From: Nesterenkonia lacusekhoensis
GTDB taxonomy: Bacteria > Actinomycetota > Actinomycetes > Actinomycetales > Micrococcaceae
DNA: 64,000 nt
Reading direction: 5' to 3'
NCBI RefSeq assembly: GCF_017876395.1
Contig: NZ_JAGINX010000001.1
Location: 1,240,001 to 1,304,000, forward strand
Shown: positions 24,321 through 36,748 of the stretch, piece after piece
Layout: each line of letters starts with the position of its first letter
Position numbering within the stretch: position 1 is the first letter of the stretch
Translations under genes and position numbers: made by a program
The notes under the pieces: model-generated
What the model saw: only the letters and a program-made list of their open reading frames with translations
Database searches by the model: none
Told to the model about the DNA's origin: nothing

Positions 24321-26845
24321 ACTGTTCCATGCAGATCGGTCCGGTAGGTGACCGCGCCGACCTCCGCCAGGGCATCCAAAATGCTCTGGTCCGGATGGCC
24401 GTAGCGGTTCTCCTCCCCCACCCCGATCAGCGCGACGGCGGGCTCCCTGCTCTTGAGCAGATCGAGTCCGCCGTTCGCGGCACCATGATGGGCGACCTTG
24501 AGCAGATCCACCTCCTGCGGGAGGCGATCCTGCCGCAGCAGCGCTGCGGTCAGCTCCTCCTCCAGATCACCAGTCACCAGAAGCCTCAGCGGATCGTTCG
24601 CGGATCCCGCTGGGGCTTCTGCCGTCTCATAGAGAGACAGCTGGACCACGAGTGAGTTGTCGTTGGGATTGGGGAAATGGCCGTATGCCGACCAGATCCG
24701 GTACGACACCGGGAACGTCTCACCGAGCCTCCCTTCCTGGCCCAGCTCTGCGCGGACTGTGGGAACCTCCTCTCCGATCCCCATAGCCGCAGCCGCATCC
24801 CAGCCGCTGGTGGCTGAGTACAGAACCCGCCCCACCTCGCGTCCACGGACCACGCCCGGCGCACCTGCGTAGTGGTCACGGTGGTCGTGGGTGATCATCA
24901 GCATCTCCACCGCGCTGATGCCGAGATCATCCAAACAGTCATCAGCCGCCTCCGGCTCTTCCCCGGCGTCGATGACCACCGCTGCGTCCTCAGCGGTGCG
25001 GACCACCAGCATGTCCCCTTGGCCCACATCGCAGAGCGCCACCCGCCACTGCTCGGGCAGCCCGCCACCGGCCCAGACCGTTGCTGGCAGCATCAGAGCC
25101 ACCAAGGAGCCCGACGCCGCCCCGAGCACGAGGCCGTGCAGCCACGTGATCTGCCAGGCGCCCCGTCTGACCAGCAGCACGACCAGGATCAGCACCGCGA
25201 GCAGGTAGAGCCCCACCAGGGCCAGGCCGAATCCACCCTGAGGCCACGGAGCAACCGCACGCGGCATGTCCGCTGCGGCCCTGCCGATCTGTCCGATCCC
25301 CGCCGCCGCCCAGCCGGAACACCACAACAGCGCCGCCGACAGCCAGGGCGCAGCGGTGCTGAGCAGCGCTGCGGCTGTCCCCGGCACGGTGACCAGAGGC
25401 AGCAGAGGCCCGGCCAGAATGTTGGCCGGAACGGAGTAGGTCTGTACACCCCCTGCCAACGGCAGCAGGACCGGAACGGCGAAGAGCTGGGCGGAGGCGG
25501 TCAGCGCCAAAGGCGCCGAGAGCATCGCTGGAAGCCACGGGTCCAGCATCTCCTTGATCCGCTGTCCGGCCAGGATGATGCCCAACGTGGCCGCTACGGA
25601 GAGTTGGAAAGCGGGTTCGACGCTGTACCACGGGTCATAGACCAGCAGGATCAGCACACAGAGGCACAGCAGCGCGAAGGAGGCTCGCCCCCGGCCGGCG
25701 AAGACCGCCAGCGCTCCGATGTTCCCCATGACCGCCGCCCGGATCACGCTCGGCTTCGGCTGCACCAGCAGCACGAAGAGCACCGTCCCGAGCAGCAGCA
25801 CCGGCAGAGTGAGCCAACGCGGTGCCCGTACCAGGCGCAGCATGCCCAGCAGCGCCCCGGTGACCAACGCCAGATGCGTACCGCTGACCGCGCTGAGATG
25901 GCTCAGCCCCGAGTCCAACATGGCGTCGCGCAGCTCAGCAGACTGTTGGGAGCGATCGCCGAGCACGATGGCCGGCAGCAGAGCCGGACCGTCAGCCACG
26001 GCATGCTGTGCGTGTTCGACTGTGGCTGCCCGCAGACTGTTGAAGCCCGCAGTGAACTGCGTCCAGCGGTCCGGTGACAGCGCAGTCAAGCCGTCCTGGC
26101 CGAAGGGGAACAGCAGAGCCGTGGCTCGGTCCCCAGACTCAGCAGGAGAGGCCCGCACTGTGCCCCGGTAGCGCTGTCCAGCCACCAGCTCTGTACTGCC
26201 GCTGTCCGCTGAGACCTCGCCGACGGATACGATCAGCACCGCAGCGGCTCCCAGGGCCGCTGCGCCTTCTGAACTGCCTGCACCGTGAGCAGAGTCGGCG
26301 CCGGGAAGCTGCGCGGATTCCACGCTCACCTGCGCCAACAGACGGTCCTCACCGTCGAAGCCCGGACGGTCCAGAAGCTGAGCGTCGCCGTTGACGCGGA
26401 CCACGACCTCGAAGGGGATCTCGCTGGTGACCGCCTCCGTCCAACCGGCCTCTTCCGCCGCACGCTGAGGCGAGGCCGCAGAGAGTGCGACCGTTGCCGC
26501 GATCAGGCAGCACAACACACAGTGGAGCAGCAGATGCCTGCACCAGCCGATGAGGCGGGTATGAGCTCCTCCCGCAAGTCTTTGCATCAGCAGCAGGACC
26601 AAGCCCAACGCCGGTGCTGCGATCACGGCCGTCCAGCCCAGCCTGGCCGCCGCCGTCCACGGCAGGTGGACTGCCGCCGAGGCGGCAATCCATGCGGCCA
26701 GCGCCGCGGGCAGAAGACGCAGATCCAGAGGCCGCAGCCCGGCCTCTGGACGCGGGTCGTTCTGGGCCCTCCGGAATCCCAGGACCGAATCCCGCAACCA
26801 ACCCAGCGTGGAGCTGGCCAGGGCCCTGGGCCGACGACTCACCAC
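24269..26845 (-). CDS. comEC: ComEC/Rec2 competence DNA channel
   Basis: An 858-residue membrane protein that forms the channel for single-stranded DNA uptake. It starts with hydrophobic helices (about 45-130), then an OB-fold-like external domain (DUF4131, about 145-270). The competence core (about 300-530) contains 'DSGLSHLSAVSGTHLALVTG' and 'QPKPSVIRAAVMGNIGALAVFAGR'. A C-terminal metallo-beta-lactamase-like domain follows (about 600-850) with 'DVGQGDMLVV' and the metal motif 'MITHDHRDHYAGAPG', the possible nuclease that degrades the non-entering strand. It overlaps comEA by 7 bases. Its last codons lie inside the hairpin shared with rpf. Whether the strain is naturally competent is not shown by these two genes alone. 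Confidence 0.93.
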   Translation of the reverse strand: MVSRRPRALASSTLGWLRDSVLGFRRAQNDPRPEAGLRPLDLRLLPAALAAWIAASAAVHLPWTAAARLGWTAVIAAPALGLVLLLMQRLAGGAHTRLIGWCRHLLLHCVLCCLIAATVALSAASPQRAAEEAGWTEAVTSEIPFEVVVRVNGDAQLLDRPGFDGEDRLLAQVSVESAQLPGADSAHGAGSSEGAAALGAAAVLIVSVGEVSADSGSTELVAGQRYRGTVRASPAESGDRATALLFPFGQDGLTALSPDRWTQFTAGFNSLRAATVEHAQHAVADGPALLPAIVLGDRSQQSAELRDAMLDSGLSHLSAVSGTHLALVTGALLGMLRLVRAPRWLTLPVLLLGTVLFVLLVQPKPSVIRAAVMGNIGALAVFAGRGRASFALLCLCVLILLVYDPWYSVEPAFQLSVAATLGIILAGQRIKEMLDPWLPAMLSAPLALTASAQLFAVPVLLPLAGGVQTYSVPANILAGPLLPLVTVPGTAAALLSTAAPWLSAALLWCSGWAAAGIGQIGRAAADMPRAVAPWPQGGFGLALVGLYLLAVLILVVLLVRRGAWQITWLHGLVLGAASGSLVALMLPATVWAGGGLPEQWRVALCDVGQGDMLVVRTAEDAAVVIDAGEEPEAADDCLDDLGISAVEMLMITHDHRDHYAGAPGVVRGREVGRVLYSATSGWDAAAAMGIGEEVPTVRAELGQEGRLGETFPVSYRIWSAYGHFPNPNDNSLVVQLSLYETAEAPAGSANDPLRLLVTGDLEEELTAALLRQDRLPQEVDLLKVAHHGAANGGLDLLKSREPAVALIGVGEENRYGHPDQSILDALAEVGAVTYRTDLHGTVILSWEEGLLSAVRLPN

Positions 26846-27618
26846 GTCACGAGGTCTTCGACATCGGCGAGGATGGCGGGGCCGATCCCACTGACCGCAG
26901 CCAGCTCCTCCACCGCGCCGAATTCACCGTGGGAGTCCCGGTGGTCCACGATCCGTTCGGCCAGAGCCGGTCCGATGCCCGGCAGCTCCTCCAAGGTCGC
27001 CGCGTCGGCGGTGTTGAGGTTGATCAGCTCCGCCTGTTCCTCTCCCCCGACAGGTCCGCCCGGCTGTGCCTGATCAGCGGGAGGGGCCTCGCCGGCGTCG
27101 AGCTCCTCCTGAGTGGGCACCCAGATGAGCGCACCGTCCTGCACCTCCTGGGCCAGGTTCAATCCGTCCAGGGCCGCTCCCGAGATGGGTCCGCCTGCCT
27201 CCTCCACGGCCTCATGGACACGAGCCCCGGGTGGGACCTCCACCACGCCAGGGGTCTGCACCGCTCCCGCCACATGAGCCACCACAGGCCCTGCTCCGTC
27301 GTCCTCGGCAGCCGCGCCCTCCCGTACCTCGTCCTGTGGGCCCTCACCCTCGCGGACAGGCTCTGCGGGAGACTCCTCCTCCGCAGTACGCTCACCGGTC
27401 AGTTCGGGAGCCGCCGGAAGGGCCTCGGAGGAGGACGAACCGCTGCCGAGCCATGAGACCAGCAACCAGCCGATCAGAGCACCGGCCACCACGACCACGG
27501 CCATCGCACGCAGGCGGAAGCGTCCGGGCGCGCTGTGACGCTCCTGGCGCACCCGGTGACGCTCTTCCCGCTCCTGCAGGAGTCGGTCGCGCCGTGAGAT
27601 GAGCTCCTCGTCCTCCAT
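26839..27618 (-). CDS. comEA: ComEA-like DNA-binding competence protein
   Basis: A 259-residue membrane-anchored DNA receptor. One helix (about residues 38-58, AMAVVVVAGALIGWLLVSW) follows a very basic cytoplasmic start. An acidic linker (Glu/Pro-rich, about 60-115) leads to an SLBB-type domain ('VVAHVAGAVQTPGVVEVPPGA', about 115-170). A tandem helix-hairpin-helix pair ends the protein: 'LINLNTADAATLEELPGIGPALAERIV' and 'LAAVSGIGPAILADVEDLVTW'. Family members bind incoming double-stranded DNA at the outer face of the membrane and pass it to ComEC, which is encoded next with a 7-base overlap. About 127 bases separate it from degV. Confidence 0.92.
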   Translation of the reverse strand: MEDEELISRRDRLLQEREERHRVRQERHSAPGRFRLRAMAVVVVAGALIGWLLVSWLGSGSSSSEALPAAPELTGERTAEEESPAEPVREGEGPQDEVREGAAAEDDGAGPVVAHVAGAVQTPGVVEVPPGARVHEAVEEAGGPISGAALDGLNLAQEVQDGALIWVPTQEELDAGEAPPADQAQPGGPVGGEEQAELINLNTADAATLEELPGIGPALAERIVDHRDSHGEFGAVEELAAVSGIGPAILADVEDLVTW

Positions 27619-27745
27619 ACGGCCACGCTAGGACCCGACCGGCTCAACAGGACACACCCGTGGTCGGGCTGGGGACTGCCGGGCGTGGCGCGGTGGGCCA
27701 GCAGAGGGCTGTGGAGGAATCTGCGGGGCTGGACAGCTCGGCGAG

Positions 27746-28741
27746 CTACTGCCGCGGCGTCACCGGCTGCGCGGGGCTCACGCAGACAGCCACCGCCCCG
27801 AGTCCCAGGTGGGCGGCCAGGGCGGGAGGCAGCGGAACCACCGGAACCGGCAGTGCTGAGTGTTCCTGCAGGGCCTCAGCGAGCTCCTGAGCCTGCTCGG
27901 CGTTGCCGAATCCGTGGACCACGATCCGCGGCCGGTCCATCTCGGCAGCCGCCTCCTCGACCCGAGCTGTCAGTCGCGAGAGCGCCCGCGGAAGGGTGCG
28001 GGGCCGCTCCAGGGGCTGGACCTCACCGTCGCGGATCTGCAGCAGCGGCTTGACCCAGAGGAGGTTGCCGACGATCCCGGCCAGCGTGTTGATCCGCCCG
28101 CCGCGGCGCAGCTGCTCCAGGTTGGGCACGACGAACAGCGACTGGGAGGCGGCGGCCGTCTCCGCGGCGGCACGGACCACCTCGGGCTGGCTGCCGCCGA
28201 GCTGAGCAGTCATCGCTGCATCGAGCACGGCATGTCCCAGCGAGAGTCCCGTCTGTGCCGAGTCCACGACGCTCACCGGAATACGACTGTCCTCAGCGGC
28301 CAGTCGGGCGGCCTCCACCGTTCCGGAGAGCTTCCCGGAGAGGTGGATGGACACGATGCCGGCATATCCCTGGTCGGCCAGACGGTGATAATTCTCGGAC
28401 AGCCGTCCGGGCGAGGGCCGTGAGGTGCGCACGGGAGTCCCCTGAGCCACCGCCAGCGCCAGATCCCGGTCCAGCTCGGCTGAGGCACCAGCATAGATCT
28501 GAGCATCCTGAGGGGCCGTCTCGATCATCACCGGGATGGGGACACTGGTGATGTTGGCCCCCACCTGGCCCATGCGGATCCGGCCCTCAGCGTCTGTGGG
28601 CAGCGAGCAGGAGGAGTCGGTGACCACCGCGATCCGACCGCGGCGCCGCCTGAGGCTGGGCCTGCGCCCGGGGAAGCGGGAGCGCCGGGCATAGAGCTCT
28701 TCCTCAGAGGCCCGGGCCCACTCCTGCACCGCATGTTCCAT
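27746..28741 (-). CDS. DegV-family fatty-acid-binding protein
   Basis: A 331-residue protein. After about 40 variable residues rich in Arg (SRFPGRRPSLRRRR) the DegV fold begins with 'IAVVTDSSCSLPTDAE'. Further motifs: 'VRTSRPSPGRLSENYHRLADQGYAGIVSIHLSGKLSGTVEAARLA' region (about 103-150), 'VVDSAQTGLSLGHAV', and the two-domain hinge 'VPNLEQLRRGGRINTLAGIVGNLLWVKPLL'. In Gram-positives these proteins bind fatty acids and present them to the FakA kinase; no fakA is in this window. The gene starts 8 bases after the leuS stop, so it is probably co-transcribed with leuS and the com genes. Confidence 0.88.
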   Translation of the reverse strand: MEHAVQEWARASEEELYARRSRFPGRRPSLRRRRGRIAVVTDSSCSLPTDAEGRIRMGQVGANITSVPIPVMIETAPQDAQIYAGASAELDRDLALAVAQGTPVRTSRPSPGRLSENYHRLADQGYAGIVSIHLSGKLSGTVEAARLAAEDSRIPVSVVDSAQTGLSLGHAVLDAAMTAQLGGSQPEVVRAAAETAAASQSLFVVPNLEQLRRGGRINTLAGIVGNLLWVKPLLQIRDGEVQPLERPRTLPRALSRLTARVEEAAAEMDRPRIVVHGFGNAEQAQELAEALQEHSALPVPVVPLPPALAAHLGLGAVAVCVSPAQPVTPRQ

Positions 28742-28749
28742 AGGAAGGG

Positions 28750-31227
<2,478 letters not shown>

Positions 31228-31335
31228 TGAAAGGGCACCTCGTAGTCGTGATGTCGGTGGTCGTGATGTCGTCGGATGCGGGCTTGGGACCCGACACAGT
31301 CTAATCCCTCTTCGCATTGTTCCTATGCTGGGGAC

Positions 31336-32319
31336 GTGATGTTTTCGTGGACGGACCACCCCAGCCGCACCGGTGAGCGCCGCACCGTCGAGGTGACGCT
31401 TCCCCAAGGCTCCGCCGAGCTCGTGCTGCGCCGCTATGCGCCCACCCTGAGGGACGACGACACCCCGGGCCCCACGGTCCGTCCGCGGCTTCTGCTCATC
31501 CACGGGTTCCGCGGGGACCACCACGGGATGCAGCTGATCGTCGACGCTCTGCCCGACTATGAGATCTTCGTCCCGGACCTGCCCGGGTTCGGCGAGACCC
31601 CTGCGCTGCGCTCAGCCCGCGGGCGGAGGCTGGAGCACACGGTTCAGCGCTACGCCGAGGTGGTGGAGGCCCTGGCACAGAGCCTTCGTCTGGGCGCCAC
31701 CGACGTGGTGGCCGGGCATTCCTTCGGCAGCATCGTGGTCTCGGCTCATCTGCACCGTGCGGCCACAGGCTCCGACCGCGCAGAGGGTTCCCGCCGTTGG
31801 GCCGGGGCCGCGCTCCTGGCACCGATCAGCGATGACATCTTCCGGCGGCCCGCGCTGCTGCCCGGCGCGCTCGGCGTCGAGCTCTACTACCGGCTCTGTC
31901 AGGTGCTTCCAGGTGGCAGCGGCGACTGGGCGCTGCGATCTCCTGCGGCTCTGGCGGTGACGAACCTGACCATGATGGTCAGCCCTGAACCGGATCTTCA
32001 GGACTACATCCGGGACCAGCACCGCCGCTACTTCGGCGCCTATTCAGACCGCCGCACGGTGCTGGAGGCGTACCGCGCCTCCAGCCGACACACCGTCACC
32101 GACTATGCGCCCTGGTTGGATCTGCCGGTGCTGCTGCTCAACGGTTCCCGGGATCAGCTGAGCACAGTGGCCGGTCGACGCGCCCTGCGCGATGCTGTTC
32201 CAGGCCCCAGAGGCCAGGGACCACAGTGGGAGCTCCTGCGCGGCACAGGCCACCTGCTCCACTATGAGAAGCCCGCTCAGACCGGTCGAGCGGTGCGGCG
32301 CTTCCTGCACAGCCTCTGA
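31336..32319 (+). CDS. Alpha/beta-hydrolase
   Basis: A 327-residue hydrolase with a complete triad. The oxyanion loop is '[15 protein letters not shown]' (about 55-70). The nucleophile elbow is '[15 protein letters not shown]' (about 130). The acid is probably Asp in '[12 protein letters not shown]' (about 275) and the base His in '[14 protein letters not shown]' (about 305). A cap domain lies between about 160 and 240. TATGCT (31324-31329) would start transcription at the GTG at 31336, immediately followed by ATG at 31339; either is possible. The gene is convergent with priA, with only 25 bases between stops. The substrate is unknown. Confidence 0.82.
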   Translation: MMFSWTDHPSRTGERRTVEVTLPQGSAELVLRRYAPTLRDDDTPGPTVRPRLLLIHGFRGDHHGMQLIVDALPDYEIFVPDLPGFGETPALRSARGRRLEHTVQRYAEVVEALAQSLRLGATDVVAGHSFGSIVVSAHLHRAATGSDRAEGSRRWAGAALLAPISDDIFRRPALLPGALGVELYYRLCQVLPGGSGDWALRSPAALAVTNLTMMVSPEPDLQDYIRDQHRRYFGAYSDRRTVLEAYRASSRHTVTDYAPWLDLPVLLLNGSRDQLSTVAGRRALRDAVPGPRGQGPQWELLRGTGHLLHYEKPAQTGRAVRRFLHSL

Positions 32320-32344
32320 GGTCCGGCGCAGCGCCGCTGAGGGT

Positions 32345-34360
32345 TCAGATCTGCAGGGCCTCCAGGTCGTCGACGGCGATCCTCAGCCCACGCTGGCTCG
32401 GCGTCCGACCGGCCGGCTGAGCACTGTGCGTGCGCCGAATGCGACGGATCTCGCCCACGAGCGCTTCGGCCTGGGCATACCCGAAGAACAGCAGATAGCG
32501 GTGCCGGCCGTCCTCCATATGGGTCGGCCCGATCCAGTCCACCCCCTCCGGCAGCTGAACCTGGCGGATGAACGCCTCGGCCTCCGCCTGCTCTCCCGTC
32601 AGGCTCAGCATGCGAGTGGCCGGAGGGAGTCCCAGCTCCCACCGGTTATAGAGCTCTCGACGGGCGTAACCCACAGGATCCCAGCGCACCAGCGCAGCGG
32701 TCAGCTCCTCCATGTCCGCGGTGACCACCACCGTCCCGGACTCCTCAGGGGTGCCGCGGTGGGGACGCACCAGCGAAGCCGCACGGAACCATCGGTCGAG
32801 CACCTGGCGCGGCACGTCCAGGCCCTCCCGCGAGAGCTGAGAGTCCCCGTCCAACAGCAGCGCCGCCGTGTAGCCCTCCGGAGCCACAGGCTCGACCCCA
32901 GGGGTGCTCACCACCACGGCCGGGTCCCGGCCGACGAGAGTCACCGGGTGATCTGCGGTCGAGGAGATCACCGGAGTGTTCGGGAAGGCCCGGCCCAGCT
33001 CCTGAGCAGTACGGTCGGCACCGCGGGAGCCCGCGCGGAACCCAGCATGCCCGCACTCGGCGCAGCGATGGCCCCGATGGTGCAGCCCGCACCAGCGGCA
33101 GCGCAGCGTCCCCGACTGACCATGGTGCGGCGGCGCGGCCAACGGACCATGGCAGCTCGGGCACTGTTGCCGACTGCGGCACCGCTCGCAGATCACCGCC
33201 GGGACGAAGCCGCTGCGAGCCACCTGGATGAGCACCGGCCCCTGCTGCAGGCCCTCACGCGCCGCGCGGTAGGCCGCCGCCGGCAGCCGCGCCTGACGAG
33301 AGGCAGGTTCCCTCTCCTGCTGATAGGAGTCGGCGGTGGAGACCATCCGCGGCGAGGCCTCGCGGCGAACTTCCCGGGACGGCGCGAGGTCCTCGAGCCA
33401 CCCCCGCTCCACCAGCCGTTGGACCTCCAGGCTGCGAGAGGTGGAGAGGAACAGGAGAGAAGAGCCTGTGAGCACGGTCCGCAGCAGCGCCACCTCACGC
33501 ACGTGGTGATAGGGGGCTCGCGACTCAGCGTGGGTGTGCTCGGCGTCGTCCAGCACGATCAGCAGCCGCGGGGCGGGAACGGGGGCGAAGATCGCCGAGC
33601 GCGTACCCACTGCGATCTGCGCCTGCCCGTAGCGCAGACGCAGGAAGGATCGGTAGCGCGGCGTCGGGCCCATCTCTGCACTGAGCCGCGCCACCCTGTC
33701 GCCGAACTCCGCCTCGAGCAGCTCGGCGGCACGGTCCACATCACGCTGGTCCGGAAGGACGACGACGGCGTCCCCACCGGTCTCATAGCAGCGGCGCACC
33801 GCCTCGAGGATCTTCTGCGGCCACCCCTGAGGCCCGAAGGACTTCAGGGCCAGATCGGCCTGACGCGGCCCGGGCTCCTCAGCGGCGGGCACAGGCTCAG
33901 GAACCGGGAGGTCTTCGAACTCCTTCTCGACGCGCGCCACACGCGAGGGCACAGCGGCCCGGAGGACATCAGAGGTGACCCCGGCTCCCCGGGTGGCCAC
34001 CTTCTCCGCGAGCTCCTGCACTTCGGGTGAGACGACCGGCAGCGCCGAGACGACCTTGGTGATCAGCGAGAGCCGGGAGGAGGTCTCCGGCCTCTGCCGG
34101 CGGCTGAGCACATAGCCGGACATCTCTCGGCCGGAGAAGCGCACCTTCACGCGGCAGCCCGGTACGACCTTCTCGTCCAGATCGATGGGCACCGCATAGT
34201 CGAAGGCACGGTCCAGATGCGGCACCGGCGACTCGATCAGCACCTGGGCGATGGGCAGGTGCTCCGCCGATCCGGCAGGCAGCTTCTGCGGAGGCGGCGG
34301 GGCCAACGCATCGAGCAGCGCAGGCTGCTGAGCTGGATCTGGGGTTCCTGCACCGGACAT
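32345..34360 (-). CDS. priA: Primosomal protein N' (actinobacterial PriA, helicase motifs missing)
   Basis: A 671-residue PriA homologue. The 3'-DNA-binding and winged-helix region is at about 45-180 ('VLIESPVPHLDRAFDYAVP', 'GCRVKVRFSGREMSGYVL'). The zinc-binding module is unmistakable (about 395-450): CxxC pairs in 'CERCRSRQQCPSC', 'CRWCG' and 'CAECG'. No Walker A (GxTGSGKT) or DEAH box is present where E. coli PriA has them; the corresponding stretch reads 'ILEAVRRCYETGGDAVVVLP'. This loss is typical of actinobacterial PriA, so the protein probably loads restart factors without unwinding DNA. The ATG at 34360 is preceded by TACGAT six bases upstream, fitting a leaderless mRNA. Confidence 0.92.
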   Translation of the reverse strand: MSGAGTPDPAQQPALLDALAPPPPQKLPAGSAEHLPIAQVLIESPVPHLDRAFDYAVPIDLDEKVVPGCRVKVRFSGREMSGYVLSRRQRPETSSRLSLITKVVSALPVVSPEVQELAEKVATRGAGVTSDVLRAAVPSRVARVEKEFEDLPVPEPVPAAEEPGPRQADLALKSFGPQGWPQKILEAVRRCYETGGDAVVVLPDQRDVDRAAELLEAEFGDRVARLSAEMGPTPRYRSFLRLRYGQAQIAVGTRSAIFAPVPAPRLLIVLDDAEHTHAESRAPYHHVREVALLRTVLTGSSLLFLSTSRSLEVQRLVERGWLEDLAPSREVRREASPRMVSTADSYQQEREPASRQARLPAAAYRAAREGLQQGPVLIQVARSGFVPAVICERCRSRQQCPSCHGPLAAPPHHGQSGTLRCRWCGLHHRGHRCAECGHAGFRAGSRGADRTAQELGRAFPNTPVISSTADHPVTLVGRDPAVVVSTPGVEPVAPEGYTAALLLDGDSQLSREGLDVPRQVLDRWFRAASLVRPHRGTPEESGTVVVTADMEELTAALVRWDPVGYARRELYNRWELGLPPATRMLSLTGEQAEAEAFIRQVQLPEGVDWIGPTHMEDGRHRYLLFFGYAQAEALVGEIRRIRRTHSAQPAGRTPSQRGLRIAVDDLEALQI

Positions 34361-34413
34361 AGTCCGATCGTATCGGTCCGCAGCGACATGGAGGCGCGCC
34401 TCACAGGTGCTCC

Positions 34414-35298
34414 TCACTGGTCATCTCGACTGGCCTGCCGCAGCTCTCGACGCCAGCTCTCGACAGCTTCCAGCTCGTTGAAGGTGAAGATGTGGAATCC
34501 GGTGATCAAGGTCCGTGACTGGCCGAGCTCACGGACCAGGCCGCGGATCAGTCGGGTGGGCCTATAGCCTGAGGGGCTGAAGAACTTCCAGAACATGTTC
34601 TGCTGCTTCTTCAGGAAGTTCGCCGACTGCCCCAGACCCAGCGACGCCGAGATGCGCATCAGCTTCGGACGGCTCACCGGGCCCGGCATGCCTGTGAAGA
34701 CAGGAAGCTCCACACCTTCGGAGCGGATGCGTTCGCCCCATCGGATGAGCGTCTCCGGACTGAAGCAGATCTGAGTGAGGACACGATCGGCGTAGGGGGC
34801 TTTGTCGCGAAGGGCTTGATCGATGGCCTCGTCTGGGAAGAAGGCATGGCCTTCTGGGTACCCCCCGATCCCGATGTCCCTCAAGTGGTGCCCACGCGTC
34901 TGCAGTGCCTTCAGCAGATCCACAGCCTGGTGGAACTCCCCGGCAGGCTCCTCGGCATCACCGCCGATGACGACGAGCCGGTCGATCCCGGCAGACTCCA
35001 GACGACTCACGATCTCGTCCAGCTCGCCGGGTCCGGACACCATCCGCGCCGGGATATGTGGGGCGACGCTGTAGCCCTGGCGGACCAGAGTCTCGCTGAG
35101 GGTGAGCGTGGGGTCCAGCCCCTTGTCGCCGGTGGCGGTGATGGTCAGCGGCACCTCGGTCGGCACCGCGCCCAGCACCTTCTCCTCAGCCGTCTTGAAC
35201 GGCACGACCTCGTATCCGATGTTCTCCACGAGTCCACGAAGCACTGCGCGCTCGGCGTCGTTGCGGGCAAGGGGGCTGCGGGAGGAGAAGCGTGGCAT
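34414..35298 (-). CDS. Methylenetetrahydrofolate reductase-like protein
   Basis: A 294-residue TIM-barrel protein resembling MetF. It has 'GYSVAPHIPARMV' (about 80), 'IDRLVVIGGDAEEPAGEFHQAVDLLKAL' in two blocks (about 107-135), 'IGIGGYPEGH' (about 146) and 'ADRVLTQICFSPETLIRW' (about 172). These are the folate- and FAD-site segments of 5,10-methylenetetrahydrofolate reductases. The usual N-terminal 'SxEFFPP' start is replaced by 'VPTEVPLTITATGDKGLDPTL', so this may be a divergent one-carbon enzyme rather than the biosynthetic MetF. AGGAGGG precedes the ATG by 5 bases. It lies directly downstream of metK, which supports a role in the methyl cycle. Confidence 0.7.
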   Translation of the reverse strand: MPRFSSRSPLARNDAERAVLRGLVENIGYEVVPFKTAEEKVLGAVPTEVPLTITATGDKGLDPTLTLSETLVRQGYSVAPHIPARMVSGPGELDEIVSRLESAGIDRLVVIGGDAEEPAGEFHQAVDLLKALQTRGHHLRDIGIGGYPEGHAFFPDEAIDQALRDKAPYADRVLTQICFSPETLIRWGERIRSEGVELPVFTGMPGPVSRPKLMRISASLGLGQSANFLKKQQNMFWKFFSPSGYRPTRLIRGLVRELGQSRTLITGFHIFTFNELEAVESWRRELRQASRDDQ

Positions 35299-35440
35299 GG
35301 ATACCCTCCTGGGCGGTCGATGTCCATACGGCAGACTACGGCCGCCGTCCTCCCCCACATCCTGTCACTGGTGGACGACGACGTCAGGGTGATCAACGTC
35401 TTGCGGCCCATCGTGGTCCATCGAGACTCCTCGGACGCGC

Positions 35441-36640
35441 TCAGGCGTCGAAGAAGCTGCGCAGCGCCTCCACTCGGTCCAGCCGCTCCCAGGGGAAGGA
35501 TTGGCCTTCTCGGCCGAAGTGACCGTTCTTCGCCGTCTCTCGGTAGATGGGGCGCTTCAGATCCAGGTCCTCGATGATGCCCAGCGGGCGCAGGTCGAAG
35601 ACTTCCCGGATCGCAGCCGCGATCTGCACCGGGTCCACCTTCTCCGTGCCGAAGGTCTCCACGTAGACACCCACGGGGTGGGCGCGGCCGATGGCGTAGG
35701 CGATCTGGATCTCGGCCCGATCGGCCAGTCCGGCGGCGACCACGTTCTTCGCGACCCAGCGCATGGCGTAGGCGGCGGAGCGGTCCACCTTGGAGGGGTC
35801 CTTGCCGGAGAAGGCGCCGCCGCCGTGCCGAGCGTAGCCGCCGTAGGTGTCCACGATGATCTTGCGGCCGGTCAGGCCGGCGTCGCCCACCGGTCCTCCG
35901 ACCACGAAGGGGCCGGAGGGGTTGATGATCTCATGGTGCGATGCGGCGTCCAGGCCCGAGGCCTCGATCACCGGTGCGATGACGTGGGAGGAGATGTCCG
36001 CCTGCAGCTGCTCCTGTGTCACCAGGTCCTCGTGCTGGGTCGAGACCACCACAGTGTCCAGAGCCACAGGCCGCGCGCCGTCGTAGCCGATGGTGACCTG
36101 GGTCTTGCCGTCGGGGCGCAGGTACTCCAACCCGCCCTTCTGCCTCACCTGGGTCAGCTGGGCGGAGAGCCGGTGCGCCAACGCGATGGAGGTGGGCATA
36201 TAGGTGTCGGTCTCATTGGTGGCATAGCCGAACATGATGCCCTGGTCGCCTGCACCCTGTGCATCGCGGGGATCCTGGGCGCCGCCGCGAGCCTCCAGCG
36301 AGTTGAACACCCCTCCAGCGATGTCCGGGGACTGTTGGCCGATGCTGACCGAGACGCCCACTCGGGCGCCGTCGAAGCCGTTGGCCGAGGAGTCATAGCC
36401 GATGTCCAGCAGCGTGTTCCGCACGATCTGCGGGATCTCCACATAGCCGGAGGTGGTGACTTCACCGACCACATGCACCAGTCCGGTGGTGGTCAGCGTC
36501 TCAACAGCGACGCGGGAGTCCGGGTCGGCCGCCAGCATGGCGTCCAAGATGGCGTCAGAGATCTGGTCGCAGATCTTGTCCGGATGGCCGATCGTCACCG
36601 ACTCCGAAGAGAACAGGCGCAGAGAATCAGAAGGGGTCAC
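35441..36640 (-). CDS. metK: S-adenosylmethionine synthase
   Basis: A 399-residue enzyme that makes S-adenosylmethionine from ATP and methionine in the cytoplasm. Family blocks are intact: '[17 protein letters not shown]' (about 19-35), '[15 protein letters not shown]' (about 127-141) and '[18 protein letters not shown]' (about 275-292), with active-site Asp, Lys and His residues in the expected places. It starts at GTG 36640, six bases after TAGGAT, so a leaderless transcript is likely. I saw no SAM riboswitch in the 108 bases between it and coaBC. The metF-like gene follows. Confidence 0.96.
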   Translation of the reverse strand: MTPSDSLRLFSSESVTIGHPDKICDQISDAILDAMLAADPDSRVAVETLTTTGLVHVVGEVTTSGYVEIPQIVRNTLLDIGYDSSANGFDGARVGVSVSIGQQSPDIAGGVFNSLEARGGAQDPRDAQGAGDQGIMFGYATNETDTYMPTSIALAHRLSAQLTQVRQKGGLEYLRPDGKTQVTIGYDGARPVALDTVVVSTQHEDLVTQEQLQADISSHVIAPVIEASGLDAASHHEIINPSGPFVVGGPVGDAGLTGRKIIVDTYGGYARHGGGAFSGKDPSKVDRSAAYAMRWVAKNVVAAGLADRAEIQIAYAIGRAHPVGVYVETFGTEKVDPVQIAAAIREVFDLRPLGIIEDLDLKRPIYRETAKNGHFGREGQSFPWERLDRVEALRSFFDA

Positions 36641-36748
36641 CGGATCATCCTATCGCTGGAGCATCTGCGGACTCATCCGGAGTGTCATATGGGGACGCAG
36701 TCGCTCCGCGGTTTCCCCTGAGACGAGGGCCTGGGAGCGGAGGAGGGC

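Noticed and set aside
31228-31335. T-box leader for leuS
   Set aside because: Only about 110 bases are available before the divergent hydrolase, with no T-box sequence (TGGnACCGCG) or terminator.
36641-36748. SAM riboswitch in front of metK
   Set aside because: The interval is short, the predicted start of transcription is at the GTG itself, and no SAM-I/II/IV core is recognisable.
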